A stretch of DNA of 64,000 nucleotides from Paratractidigestivibacter sp963605405 (GTDB lineage Bacteria; Actinomycetota; Coriobacteriia; Coriobacteriales; Atopobiaceae). The notes under the pieces are model-generated. The model had not been told where the DNA came from. It saw only the letters and a list, made by a program, of their open reading frames with translations, and made no database searches. The translations under genes and the position numbers were made by a program. Shown here in pieces: positions 25,923 to 36,103 of the stretch (its first letter is position 1; each line of letters starts with the position of its first letter). The stretch lies in NCBI GenBank assembly GCA_963605405.1, contig CAVCUP010000009.1, positions 26,423 to 90,422 on the forward strand, read 5' to 3'.

Positions 25923-27985
25923 CGCGCGAATACCCCCATCGATCCCGCGGCGCCCGGCACGTTGGGCGGCACCGCCTGCCCCGCAGCGCGCGCCGCGTCA
26001 AGCACGCCCGGCACCCCCGCGACGCTCGCCGCCGCGCGGGCGCGCTCGCTTATCTCCCAGCCGGACGGAAGCGACCCCTCGACGTTGTCCGCAAGCCAGG
26101 TCATCCCGACGATCGCGTTGCTCGAGAGCGCCGGGAAGCCCGCGAGCTGCACCACGCCGCCCTGGCTGCGCAGCTCCCCCTCGAAGGGATGGATGGCGCC
26201 CGAAACGATGCCCTGGCGCAGCAGCGCGACGAGCTTCTTTGAGGTATAGGGCACATCTCCCGAGAGCCTCACGTCCACGACTCCCGAGCTAAGGCCGTAC
26301 CAGTAGCTCACGGCCTTCTCGCCCGCGCCGCCCGCGCCGGCTACCGCGCCGACGGGCCCGCCTTCCGCATCCCACGACCCGTGGAGAAGGCTGCGCACGA
26401 TCAGCTCATAGTAGCGGCCCCAGTGCCACACGGGCGCCGCGACGTCGCGCATGACGCCGCCATCGAGCAGGTGGAGCCCGTACTCCCCCGCCCCGCCCCA
26501 CGGTTTGGCCACGTCGGATCCGCTCATAACGGACACGCCCTGCTCCGCCATAACCTGCTCAAGCCCGGTACCGTCACCGCGCGACCAGCTCAGCGCCACG
26601 CGGGCGCGCGGGTCCACGAGCGCGGCGCCCACCGCGAAGGCGTTTATCTCCGCGATGGTCCCGAGAATGGGGTAATACGCTCGGTAACCCACGCGATGGT
26701 TCTCGGCCAGGCTCGCCGCGAGCGCGCCGAGCAAGAACTTAGCCTCGAACATCTTGCCGTAATAGGAGCGCACGAGCTGGTGCGGCAGGCCGATCGAGCA
26801 GTTGAGGAAGCGCACAGAAGGGTAGCGCACGGCGGCCTTGACGCTCAGGTCCATAAGGGAGGGCGAGGTGGAGAAGACGACCTCGGCCCCGTTGCCCACC
26901 GCCGAGCCGACGGCGTCCATAAAGCCCTTCTCATCGGCGCGGTCCTCGTAGACGCAGGTCCGCACGATGCCGCCGAAGTACTCATCGAGGTGCTGGCGGC
27001 CCAGGTCATGCGCGTAGGCCCAACCCGAGGCGCGCACCGGGCGGTCGTGTATAAAGCACACGCGCAGCGGCTGACGCTCCGTGTATGTTGTTTTTCCCAT
27101 AAAGAAGTTAAGCACACCCGAGACCGAGGGACCGGACGGCGGAACCGCGGCGCCCGCGGCAGCCGGGTCGGGCGCCTCCACGAGATCGACCTTCTGGTCG
27201 TCGTCCATCCCCTGCATCACGAGCTCGCGCCAGATCCGTCCGAGGCGATCGACCACGATGGACGACGGGACGTCGAGGATGCGGTCCTGCGTATAGACGC
27301 CCAGGTAAACGAGCATGGCGTCGGCGGGCGTGATGTCCAGGTGGGCCCCGCCGGCGCGCTCATAGGCGCTCGCGAAGAAGAGATAGCTCTGCCGCAGGTA
27401 GTCCACCGCGTCGGCCGGCCACGGCGCACCAAGATCGCGGCCGAAGGCAGCGGCCAGGCGCCGATAACGCCCTTCTCGGGAGAACTCGACGTCGTAGACA
27501 GGACACGCGCGCCAGAACTCGCAAAACTCCCCGTAGAGCCTGCGCTCGGCACCCTCCCACTTGCTCGGGTACAGGCGCGTGACCTCAGCCGTCACGCTAT
27601 GAGCGCCGAGGTACTTGAGGACGCTCACGCGTTTGTTGCCTTCCTGCACGTAGAAACGATGCATGAACTCCGTGACGCGCACAGGGTCGCGGTAGCCTTC
27701 CTCGACCTGGATGTCGTAGAGGCGCGCCCATTTGATGGCGAACTCGGAGTCCGCGTCCAACAGCGGCAAGAAGGTGCGCGAGAACGCGGCCTGCCGCCCC
27801 TTGGTCACCGTCCCGACGACCATGTCGAGCGGGATCTCGAGCGTGCCGCAGGACTCGCGGCCCGCGGTCTGGCCCTCGAGCACGATGCCCTCGAGGTCGG
27901 TGAGATAGGGGTGGCGGCCCTCGGCGACGGCGCGGCGGGCGTCCTGCTCGCCGCGCTTGAGTGCCTTGCGGTATGCGTCTGCCAT
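25919..27985 (-). CDS. ParB-like / BMP-family binding-protein fusion without signal peptide
   Basis: A 688-residue protein. The start at 27985 (MADAYRKALKRGEQDARRAV) follows GGAGCG; 25 upstream codons come from a tandem repeat and are rejected. Residues about 35-140 read as a ParB/sulfiredoxin-like segment (IPLDMVVGTVTKGRQAAFSR, then YVQEGNKRVSVLKYLGAHS). A helical region follows (about 150-320). From about 330 the chain is a BMP/Med-type periplasmic-binding fold (LRVCFIHDRPVRASGWAYAH, STSPSLMDLSVKAA, VGYRAYYPILGTIAEINAFA). BMP proteins are normally exported lipoproteins binding nucleosides, but no signal peptide, lipobox or transmembrane segment is present, so a cytosolic ligand sensor is inferred. 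It is co-translated with the metallophosphoesterase gene. Confidence 0.8.
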   Translation of the reverse strand: MADAYRKALKRGEQDARRAVAEGRHPYLTDLEGIVLEGQTAGRESCGTLEIPLDMVVGTVTKGRQAAFSRTFLPLLDADSEFAIKWARLYDIQVEEGYRDPVRVTEFMHRFYVQEGNKRVSVLKYLGAHSVTAEVTRLYPSKWEGAERRLYGEFCEFWRACPVYDVEFSREGRYRRLAAAFGRDLGAPWPADAVDYLRQSYLFFASAYERAGGAHLDITPADAMLVYLGVYTQDRILDVPSSIVVDRLGRIWRELVMQGMDDDQKVDLVEAPDPAAAGAAVPPSGPSVSGVLNFFMGKTTYTERQPLRVCFIHDRPVRASGWAYAHDLGRQHLDEYFGGIVRTCVYEDRADEKGFMDAVGSAVGNGAEVVFSTSPSLMDLSVKAAVRYPSVRFLNCSIGLPHQLVRSYYGKMFEAKFLLGALAASLAENHRVGYRAYYPILGTIAEINAFAVGAALVDPRARVALSWSRGDGTGLEQVMAEQGVSVMSGSDVAKPWGGAGEYGLHLLDGGVMRDVAAPVWHWGRYYELIVRSLLHGSWDAEGGPVGAVAGAGGAGEKAVSYWYGLSSGVVDVRLSGDVPYTSKKLVALLRQGIVSGAIHPFEGELRSQGGVVQLAGFPALSSNAIVGMTWLADNVEGSLPSGWEISERARAAASVAGVPGVLDAARAAGQAVPPNVPGAAGSMGVFAR

Positions 27986-28010
27986 GGTCGCTCCAAAATA
28001 CGCGAGGTCG

Positions 28011-28092
28011 ATGCTCGAGGCAATGCTCGAGGTAATGCCCGAGATAATGCCCGGGGTCAATGCCCAAGGTCAATGCATGAAGCCAATGCGCG
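28011..28092. repeat. Seven degenerate 12-13-bp tandem repeats upstream of the fusion gene
   Basis: ATGCTCGAGGYA-like units begin at 28011, 28023, 28035, 28047, 28060, 28073 and 28086. On the minus strand they lie just upstream of the BMP fusion gene, ending 26 bases before its ATG, so they occupy its promoter or leader. Confidence 0.75.
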
Positions 28093-28100
28093 CGTTGCCC

Positions 28101-28208
28101 GCCGAGCCCCGAGGGACGCGGGCCGCCCAAGGGAAGAAGTGGGGGGTGCTTCTGCGTGATAAGGGAGGATCAGGCAAGAGGCGCGGTCCGCATCCCTCGG
28201 GGCTCGGC
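28101..28208. repeat. 26-bp inverted repeat downstream of cellobiose phosphorylase
   Basis: 28101-28126 and 28183-28208 are inverted copies with 2 mismatches over 26 bases (core GCCGAGCCCCGAGGGA), separated by 56 bases. The position between the end of the GH94 gene (28244) and the next minus-strand gene suggests a transcription end or an RNA-stabilising structure. Confidence 0.65.
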
Positions 28209-28243
28209 GGGGGGTCGGGCAAAGGGGCCGTCCCTATGCCCGG

Positions 28244-30700
28244 CTAGCCCATCGTGACGGTCACGCGCACGGTCGAGCCGGGCGTCGCCACCGGCAGCAC
28301 CTGTCCCGCGACCTTCTCGCCGTCGACGACGACGGAAGCCACGCCCTTCTGCACGTGGGCGGGGTTCTCGACGCGAATCTCGTACGTGGCGCCGCGGTAC
28401 CTGCGCGTGGCCGCGAAGCCGTCCCACGTGGCCGGCACGCACGGGTCCACCATGAGGCCGTCGAGCGTCGGCTTGAGGCCCAGGATGTACTGCGAGACGT
28501 TCACGAAGGTCCAGGCAGCCGTGCCCGTGAGCCAGGAGTTCTTGCCCTGGCCGAAGTTGACGGCGTCGCGCCCGGCGACCATCTGGGAGTACACGTAGGG
28601 CTCGGTCGCGTGGCGGGCGGCCTTGTCCTGCAGGAAGGCCGGGCAGATCTTGCGATACACCTCGAAGGCGCGGTCGCCGTGGCCCACCTGTGTCTCGGCG
28701 ATGGAGACCCAAGGGTTGTTGTGGCAGAAGATGCCGCCGTTCTCCTTATAGCCGGGCGGATAGCTGGACACCTCGCCGAGCTCCTTGTGGTACTCGGAGT
28801 AGGCCGGCTGGAAAATCATGACGCCGTACTCGGTGTCCAGCAGGCGCTCGACCGACGCCAAGGCCTTCTCGGCATGGCCGTTGGCCAAACCAACCCCAGC
28901 TAGAGGTGCGAATCCCTGCGGCTCGATATAGATCTGGCCCTCCTCGCACTCAGCGCTGCCGACCTTACGGCCGGCCGCGTCGTAGGCACGCAGGAACCAC
29001 TCGCCGTCCCAGCCGTCGCGCTCGATGGCGGCGTTCATGCGGCTGCACGCGGCGAGGGCACGGGCGGCCTCCACGTCGTCGCCGCGCCTCGCCACGATGT
29101 CGGCGTACTCGTGGGAGTACTTGACGAACATCGCGGCGATGAAGACGGACTCCGCCACGGGACCCTCGGACGGGCCAGTGGTCTGGAAGCTCTCCCCCGG
29201 CTCCTCGGAAAAGCAGTTGAGGTTGAGGCAGTCGTTCCAGTCGGCGCGGCCGATGAGCGGCAGGCCATGGGGGCCGAGGTTTGCCAGCGTGTAGTCCATC
29301 GAGCGACGCAGGTGCTCGAGCAGCGGGCGAGCCGTCGCCTCGTCATTGTCGAAGGGCACCTGCTCCTCGAGGATGGAGTAGTCGCCCGTCTCGCGCAGGT
29401 AGGCGGAGACGCCGGCGATGAGCCACAGCGGGTCGTCGTTGAAGCCGCCGCCGATGTCGGAGTTGCCCTTCTTGGTAAGGGGCTGGTACTGGTGGTAGGC
29501 CGAGCCGTCCGCCTTCTGGGTGGCCGCGATGTCCAGGATGCGCTGGCGGGCGGCCTCGGGCACGAGGTGCACAAAGCCGAGGAGATCCTGGTTGGAGTCG
29601 CGGAAGCCCATGCCGCGGCCGATGCCGCTCTCGTAGTAGCTCGCCGAACGACTCATGTTGAAGGTGACCATGCACTGGTACTGGTTCCACACGTTGACCA
29701 TGCGGTCCACGCGCGCGTCGGGAGTGCTTGCGCTGTAGATGGAAAGAAGCCCGTCCCAGTAGGCGTTGAGCTCTGCGAATGCAGCGTCTACCTGCGCGTC
29801 GTTCGCGTAGCGGGCCGCAAGCTCGCAGGCGCTGGCGCGGTCGACGCGACCCTTGGACTCCCACTTCGCGTCGCGCGGGTTCTCGACGTAGCCGAGCACG
29901 AAGGTCGCGGTCCAGGACTCGCCGGGCGCGAGCTCGACGTCGAGCTGCTGCGCCGCGATCGGGCTCCAGCCGGAGGCAACCGAGCCCGTGCAGGCGCTGG
30001 CGGCCACGGCATCCGGCGCGTCGGGGCCGTTGTAGGCGCCGAGAAACGCCGTGCGGTCCGTGTCGAATCCGTCGACGTCGCGGTTCACGGCGAAAAACGC
30101 GAAGTGGTCACGGCGCTCGCGGTACTCGGTCTTGTGGATGAGCATGCGCCCGCCGTCGCGCACCTCGACCTCACCGGTGCTCAGGTTGCGCTGGAAGTTG
30201 CGGTCATCGTCATCGGCGTTCCAGAGGCACCACTCCACGTAGGAGAAGACCTTGAGGGACTTCGCCGCGTCGGTCTCGTTCGTGAGCGAGAGACGCATGA
30301 TGTGGCAGGCGTCGTGCACGGGAACGAAGTTCAGGACCTCGGCCGCGACGCCGTTCTTCTTGCCGGCGAGCACGGTGTAGCCCATGCCGTGGCGGCACTC
30401 GTAGGCGTCGAGACGGGCGCGCGTCGGCTGCCAGCCGGGGTTCCACACGTCGTCGCCGTCCTTGATGTACAGGTAGCGGCCATTGTTGTCGGCAGGCACG
30501 TTGTTGTAGCGGTAGCGGGTGATGCGGCGGAGCTTGGCGTCGCGGTAGAAGCTGTACCCGCCGCCCGTGTTGGAGATGAGCGAGAAGAACCCGTTCGTGC
30601 CCAGGTAGTTGATCCAAGGCAGCGGGGTCTTGGGGGTGGTTATCACGTACTCGCGACGTACGTCGTCGAAGTACCCGAACTCGGACATGGACTCTGTCAT
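28244..30700 (-). CDS. GH94 cellobiose phosphorylase
   Basis: An 818-residue cytosolic enzyme, the normal length for cellobiose phosphorylase, which converts cellobiose and phosphate to alpha-glucose-1-phosphate and glucose. The start is ATG 30700 (MTESMSEFGYFDD), 8 bases after AAAGG; a TTG two codons earlier is too close to that site. The N-terminal beta-sandwich holds TPLPWINYLGTNGFFSLISNTGGGYSFYRDA. The alpha/alpha barrel carries the general acid in LIGRADWNDCLNLN (about residues 483-494), substrate-contacting RGMGFRDSNQD, and late motifs IEPQGFAPLAG and GIFCHNNPWVSIAE. All are typical of cellobiose-specific GH94. It is the last gene of the oligosaccharide locus. Confidence 0.92.
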   Translation of the reverse strand: MTESMSEFGYFDDVRREYVITTPKTPLPWINYLGTNGFFSLISNTGGGYSFYRDAKLRRITRYRYNNVPADNNGRYLYIKDGDDVWNPGWQPTRARLDAYECRHGMGYTVLAGKKNGVAAEVLNFVPVHDACHIMRLSLTNETDAAKSLKVFSYVEWCLWNADDDDRNFQRNLSTGEVEVRDGGRMLIHKTEYRERRDHFAFFAVNRDVDGFDTDRTAFLGAYNGPDAPDAVAASACTGSVASGWSPIAAQQLDVELAPGESWTATFVLGYVENPRDAKWESKGRVDRASACELAARYANDAQVDAAFAELNAYWDGLLSIYSASTPDARVDRMVNVWNQYQCMVTFNMSRSASYYESGIGRGMGFRDSNQDLLGFVHLVPEAARQRILDIAATQKADGSAYHQYQPLTKKGNSDIGGGFNDDPLWLIAGVSAYLRETGDYSILEEQVPFDNDEATARPLLEHLRRSMDYTLANLGPHGLPLIGRADWNDCLNLNCFSEEPGESFQTTGPSEGPVAESVFIAAMFVKYSHEYADIVARRGDDVEAARALAACSRMNAAIERDGWDGEWFLRAYDAAGRKVGSAECEEGQIYIEPQGFAPLAGVGLANGHAEKALASVERLLDTEYGVMIFQPAYSEYHKELGEVSSYPPGYKENGGIFCHNNPWVSIAETQVGHGDRAFEVYRKICPAFLQDKAARHATEPYVYSQMVAGRDAVNFGQGKNSWLTGTAAWTFVNVSQYILGLKPTLDGLMVDPCVPATWDGFAATRRYRGATYEIRVENPAHVQKGVASVVVDGEKVAGQVLPVATPGSTVRVTVTMG

Positions 30701-30794
30701 GTTCAAGGCCTTTCACAGTGGCGCGGGGAGTCGGCCCTCGCGTCGAATCAATTGTTCAATAAGGCAGAGAGGCTGTCCCTCCGCACCTGCCAAT

Positions 30795-30823
30795 GGGGCA
30801 GAGGGAACCGCTCCCTTTGCCCC
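30795..30823 (-). terminator. Intercistronic hairpin between GH31 and GH94 genes
   Basis: GGGGCAGAGGGA (30795-30806) pairs with TCCCTTTGCCCC (30812-30823), with one wobble and a 5-base loop. There is no T-run, so it probably tunes or processes the mRNA rather than ending it. Confidence 0.55.
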
Positions 30824-30830
30824 GGGGAGT

Positions 30831-32822
30831 CTACTGGCGCTCGAAGACGGGGATGGACTCGAGCGGCGCGGGCGAGACGATCGTCTGGCCACCCTCGAAG
30901 ACCTCGCCCGTGCGGACGTCCTTCCAGGTGCCGGCGGGCAGGTAGACCTCACGCTCCCACATGTCCTCGTAGAAGATCGGGGCCACGAGGAGCTTATCGC
31001 CGAAGAGATACTGGTCGTAGAGGTCCCAGCACTTCTCGTCTTCGGGGAACTCGTAGAACATCGGGCGCAGAAGCGGCGCGCCCGTCTCGTGAGCCTCGTC
31101 GAAGAGCTGCTTGATGTAGGGCTTCATGGCAAGGCGCACGTCTAGGTAGTCGCGCATGATCTTGAAGTTCTTCTCGCCATAGCTCCAAAGCTCGTTGGGC
31201 TGGCCGGTGCGCTGGGAGCCGCCGCCGAAGCTCGAGTTGTCGAGGTTCGGGATGTTGTAGGGGCCGCGGTCGCCGTGCATGCGCAGGATCGGCGTGTAGA
31301 CGGCGAACTCGTACCAGCGAATGAGCAGCTGCTGGAAGTAGGGGTCCTCGACGTCATCGGTCATGAAGCCGCCGATGTCCGTGGTCCACCAGGGCATGCC
31401 GCAGATAGCCATGTTGATGCCGCACTGGAACTGGTCGCGGAAGCCCTCGAAGGTGGAGGGCACATCGCCCGACCACACCACGTTGCCGTACTTCTGGGAG
31501 CCCGCCCAGGCGCTGCGCAGCAGGTTGACGGAGGGCAGGCCCTCCTTGACCTGGTTGTCGTAGACGATGCGGCTGTACCACTGCGGGTAGATGTTGGTGC
31601 ACTCGAGCGCGGTGCCCAGCCAGTAGCGGTAGTTGTCGTAGTCGTAGACGGCGTAGTCGGGCTCGGCGTTGTCCATCCAGAACATGTCGATGCCGTAGTC
31701 GGCGTAGTTCTTCTTGAGCTTAGCCCACACGTAGTCGCGGGTCTCGGGGTTGGTGGCGTCGATCTCCAGGCAGTCGCCGAGGTAGTCATAGGTCTGGATG
31801 CTGCCGCGCTCGGTGCGGATCAGCATGCCGTTCTCGAACATCTCGCCGAAGTTCTCGCTGCGGCGGTCGACCGAGGGCCAGACCGAGACGCAGACCTTGA
31901 TGCCCATGGAGTGGAGCTCGTCGACCATGGCCTTGGGGTCGGGCCAGTAGGTCTCGTCGAAGCGCCAGTCGCCCTGGTAGGGCCAGTGGAAGAAGTCGAT
32001 GACGATGAGGTCGATGGGGACGTTGTGCTCCTTGCAGGCGTGCGCGACGTCGAGCACCTCCTCCTGGGTGCGGTAACGCAGCTTGCACTGCCAGAGTCCC
32101 ATGAGGTCCTCGGGGAACTCAGGCGCGCGGCCGGTGACGGCGCAGTAGTCCTCGACGATGGCGCGCGGGTCCTCGTCGGCGCAGATCCAGTAGTCCATCT
32201 CCTTGGAGCACTCGCTTGTCCACTCGGTGATGTTGTAGCCGAAGGTGGCGCGGCCCACGGCGGGGTTGTTCCACAGGAAGCCGTAGCCGAGGTTGGAGAG
32301 GCAGAACGGAATGGTGACCTGCGAGTTCCTCTGCGCGAGGTCGAGCACGCAGCCCTTCATGTTGGTCTGGGCCTGCTGGTACTGGCCCATGCCGAAGAGC
32401 TTCTCGCCGTCGTTGGCCTCGAACTTGATGTTGAGCTGGTAGTCGCCGCCGGTGCGCGGGATGTAGTTGCGCGCCACGACCTTGAGGCAGCGACTCTGGC
32501 GCGAGATCGTGCCGTCGTAGCTGCGGTAGTGCTCGCGCAGGATCTTCTTTCCGTCGCGGTAGAAGGTGAGGATGCCCACGCGGTTCACCCAGACGGAGAT
32601 GCGGCCGTTGGTGATGGTCCAGCCGCCGTCCTCGTGCTGCTCGGCGGTGACGCCGGCCTCGGCGGCGGGCGTCACGGGCTCGGTGAGAGCCCAGTCGCGG
32701 CCGGTGAACTCGGGGTACTTGGTGCCGCGCACGCGGAAGGCGTTCTTGCCCCAAGGCTCGATGCGCAGGGTCTCGGCCTGGCGGCGAAGCTCGAACACGC
32801 CGTTGTCGAAGGAGGTCTTCAT
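30831..32822 (-). CDS. GH31 alpha-glycosidase, probable alpha-xylosidase
   Basis: A 663-residue intracellular enzyme (no signal peptide). The start is ATG 32822 (MKTSFDNGVFELRRQ) with GGA just upstream; a TTG nine codons earlier has no ribosome site. The N-terminal beta-sandwich is followed by the GH31 barrel: the nucleophile Asp is in DMFWMDNAEPD (about residue 383), the acid/base Asp in VVWSGDVPSTFEGF (about 451), and MPWWTTDIGGF is typical of the family. The MDNAEP form and the surrounding VIDFFHWPYQGDWRFD resemble alpha-xylosidases more than maltases, though that call is from motif memory. Its neighbours (GH94, GH42, oligosaccharide ABC transporter) fit removal of alpha-1,6-xylose from imported xyloglucan oligosaccharides. 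Confidence 0.85.
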   Translation of the reverse strand: MKTSFDNGVFELRRQAETLRIEPWGKNAFRVRGTKYPEFTGRDWALTEPVTPAAEAGVTAEQHEDGGWTITNGRISVWVNRVGILTFYRDGKKILREHYRSYDGTISRQSRCLKVVARNYIPRTGGDYQLNIKFEANDGEKLFGMGQYQQAQTNMKGCVLDLAQRNSQVTIPFCLSNLGYGFLWNNPAVGRATFGYNITEWTSECSKEMDYWICADEDPRAIVEDYCAVTGRAPEFPEDLMGLWQCKLRYRTQEEVLDVAHACKEHNVPIDLIVIDFFHWPYQGDWRFDETYWPDPKAMVDELHSMGIKVCVSVWPSVDRRSENFGEMFENGMLIRTERGSIQTYDYLGDCLEIDATNPETRDYVWAKLKKNYADYGIDMFWMDNAEPDYAVYDYDNYRYWLGTALECTNIYPQWYSRIVYDNQVKEGLPSVNLLRSAWAGSQKYGNVVWSGDVPSTFEGFRDQFQCGINMAICGMPWWTTDIGGFMTDDVEDPYFQQLLIRWYEFAVYTPILRMHGDRGPYNIPNLDNSSFGGGSQRTGQPNELWSYGEKNFKIMRDYLDVRLAMKPYIKQLFDEAHETGAPLLRPMFYEFPEDEKCWDLYDQYLFGDKLLVAPIFYEDMWEREVYLPAGTWKDVRTGEVFEGGQTIVSPAPLESIPVFERQ

Positions 32823-32873
32823 ATCGGTCCAATCTGTGAAGTCGAACAAAAGAGTCGAATGGCGAGAGACGCG

Positions 32874-34070
<1,197 letters not shown>

Positions 34071-34117
34071 GACGCTCGCTCCTTAACTGAAACTGCGGTG
34101 ACGGATGTGTTCGGGTG

Positions 34118-36091
34118 CTAGACCCATGCCCCGTCGGAGGCGGCGATCTTTACCTCCAGCGGCTGCAGGGTCACTCGATTTCCCTGGTAGAAGAACGTGT
34201 GGCTCTTCATCGTGTTGTTGAAGAAGAACCGGAACTCGCGGCCCGCGCCCGAGCGCGTGGAGCTCTCCACGCCGGCGGGCAGGTTCTCGATGAAGTCGAT
34301 GCCGGCCAGGCGCAGCTCGCTCACCAGAAGCGCGCGGTGGAAGCTCTTGTCGCCGACGGTGCCCACGTAGGAGCAGGTGCCCGCGCCGTAGTCGTTGCGG
34401 CAGGCGGCGGGCATGCCCGCGTAGTAGCGCTGGTCGTACTCGGCGATGGCGCGGGCGCCATCGAGCTCGAGCAGGTCACACCACACGCCGATGTTGTGGA
34501 CGTTGCCGTTGGAGTCACGCACGGTCTGGACGGCCTCGCCGATGGCGTCGCTCTCGAGCACGCGGCAGCCGCAGAGGGCCGCGAACTTGCCCGGCAGGTA
34601 CTCCCCCACCGTGCAGTTGCCGTCCTCGTCCTTGGCGCCCGAGCGCACGGTGAGGACGGCGTGGCCGCCGGCCGCCACGTAGGCCTCGAGCTTCTGGACA
34701 AATGAGTCGCTGGTCACGGCATACGCGGGCACGATCACAAGCTTGTGGCGCGCAGGATCGAGCGGCTCGGAATCGCTCACCACGTCCACGTTCACGCCCA
34801 AGGCCATGAGGGTGTCGTGGAAGAGGCGCTCCTGGCGCCAATAGTCGAAGCCGCGGCTCTGGGCCTGGTTCGCGAAGTTGTAGTTCTGGTCCGGCGAGAA
34901 GACGAGCGCGACCTGAGCCTCGACGGTCGTCTGGTCCAGGCCCTCGACCTTTGCCAGGCGGTCGGCCAAAAGCTCAAGCTCCTTCAGGCGGCGGTTCGGC
35001 TTGTTGTCGTGGTCGAGCAGGCCATAGCAGTACATCTCGGCACCGGTCGAAGCCGTGCGCCAGCGGAAGAAGTTGAGCATGTCCGCGCCGTGCGCCACGG
35101 CCTGCAGCGCATAGCCCTCGAGCATGCCCGGCTCCATGGCGCGCGTTGTGGGCGCCCAGCAGCCCATGGGCCCGCCGAGCTGCTCCATGACCCAGAAGTT
35201 CTGGTTCTTCCAGCCGCGGACCATGTCGAGCGCGAAGGCGTTGGAATAGACCTCGCCCGCGTCCTCGGGGATCTCGAGCGGCGGGTAGTTGTCGTAGGAG
35301 GCCACGTCGAGCGACGCGAACTCCTTATAGAAGTCCTGTACATGCAGGCCGAAGCAGGCGTTGGTGGTGATGGTCGCGGACGGGTCGTACTCGCGGATGA
35401 GCGCCGCCTGGAAGGCCACGTACTCGGCCGTGGTCTCGGAGCAGAAGCGCTCGTAATCGAGCATGTAGGCGGGGTTGAACCAGTCGGACTTGTTCACCCA
35501 CGCGGTGTTGAAGCACTCGATCTGGGACCAGTCGGAGTACTCGCCGCTCCACACGACGGTGCCCCAGTCGCGGTTGAGCCGCTCGAGCGTGCCGTGCTTC
35601 CGGCGGCAGTACTCCTGGAAGCGCTCGCGGCAAGAAGGGCAGGTGCAGTGATTGGACTCGACCTCGTTATCGATCTGCCAGGCGAGGACCTCGGGTCGGC
35701 CGGCGTAGCGCTCGGCCATCTTGCGCACGATCTTCTCGGCATAGGCGCGGAAGGTCGGCGAGGTCTGGCAACGGTGGCCGCGAATGCCCAGGTGGGTACG
35801 CTGGCCGTCGCGCTCGCACTGGACGGTATCGGGGTGCTCGGTGTAGAGCCACAGGGGCGCGCAGTTCGTCGGTGTGCCGAGGATGACCTTCATGCCGTAT
35901 CGGGCGATGAGGTCGATGGCGTCGTCGAGCCACTCGAAGTCGTAGACGCCCTCAGCGGGCTCCATACGGCTCCACGCGAACTCGCCCACGCGCACGGCGT
36001 GAACACCGAGCTCGGCCATGGCGCGCACGTCGGGCTCCCACATGGAGCGGTCCCAGTGCTCAGGGTAGTAGTCGATGGCGATCTGTATCAT
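34118..36091 (-). CDS. GH42 beta-galactosidase
   Basis: A 657-residue cytosolic glycosidase. The start MIQIAIDYYPEHWDRSMWEPD is the GH42 signature N-terminus. The acid/base is E143 in AWQIDNEVESNHC. Four Cys residues (C108, C149, C151, C154) form the metal site found in many GH42 enzymes. The nucleophile region is WVMEQLGGPMG. The trimerisation domain (about 390-590) and C-terminal beta domain are complete. It removes beta-linked galactose (or arabinose) from oligosaccharides. In this locus it could remove the beta-1,2-galactose of xyloglucan side chains, a role usually filled by GH2 or GH35. Confidence 0.92.
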   Translation of the reverse strand: MIQIAIDYYPEHWDRSMWEPDVRAMAELGVHAVRVGEFAWSRMEPAEGVYDFEWLDDAIDLIARYGMKVILGTPTNCAPLWLYTEHPDTVQCERDGQRTHLGIRGHRCQTSPTFRAYAEKIVRKMAERYAGRPEVLAWQIDNEVESNHCTCPSCRERFQEYCRRKHGTLERLNRDWGTVVWSGEYSDWSQIECFNTAWVNKSDWFNPAYMLDYERFCSETTAEYVAFQAALIREYDPSATITTNACFGLHVQDFYKEFASLDVASYDNYPPLEIPEDAGEVYSNAFALDMVRGWKNQNFWVMEQLGGPMGCWAPTTRAMEPGMLEGYALQAVAHGADMLNFFRWRTASTGAEMYCYGLLDHDNKPNRRLKELELLADRLAKVEGLDQTTVEAQVALVFSPDQNYNFANQAQSRGFDYWRQERLFHDTLMALGVNVDVVSDSEPLDPARHKLVIVPAYAVTSDSFVQKLEAYVAAGGHAVLTVRSGAKDEDGNCTVGEYLPGKFAALCGCRVLESDAIGEAVQTVRDSNGNVHNIGVWCDLLELDGARAIAEYDQRYYAGMPAACRNDYGAGTCSYVGTVGDKSFHRALLVSELRLAGIDFIENLPAGVESSTRSGAGREFRFFFNNTMKSHTFFYQGNRVTLQPLEVKIAASDGAWV

Positions 36092-36103
36092 GCGAGAAAT
36101 TCC

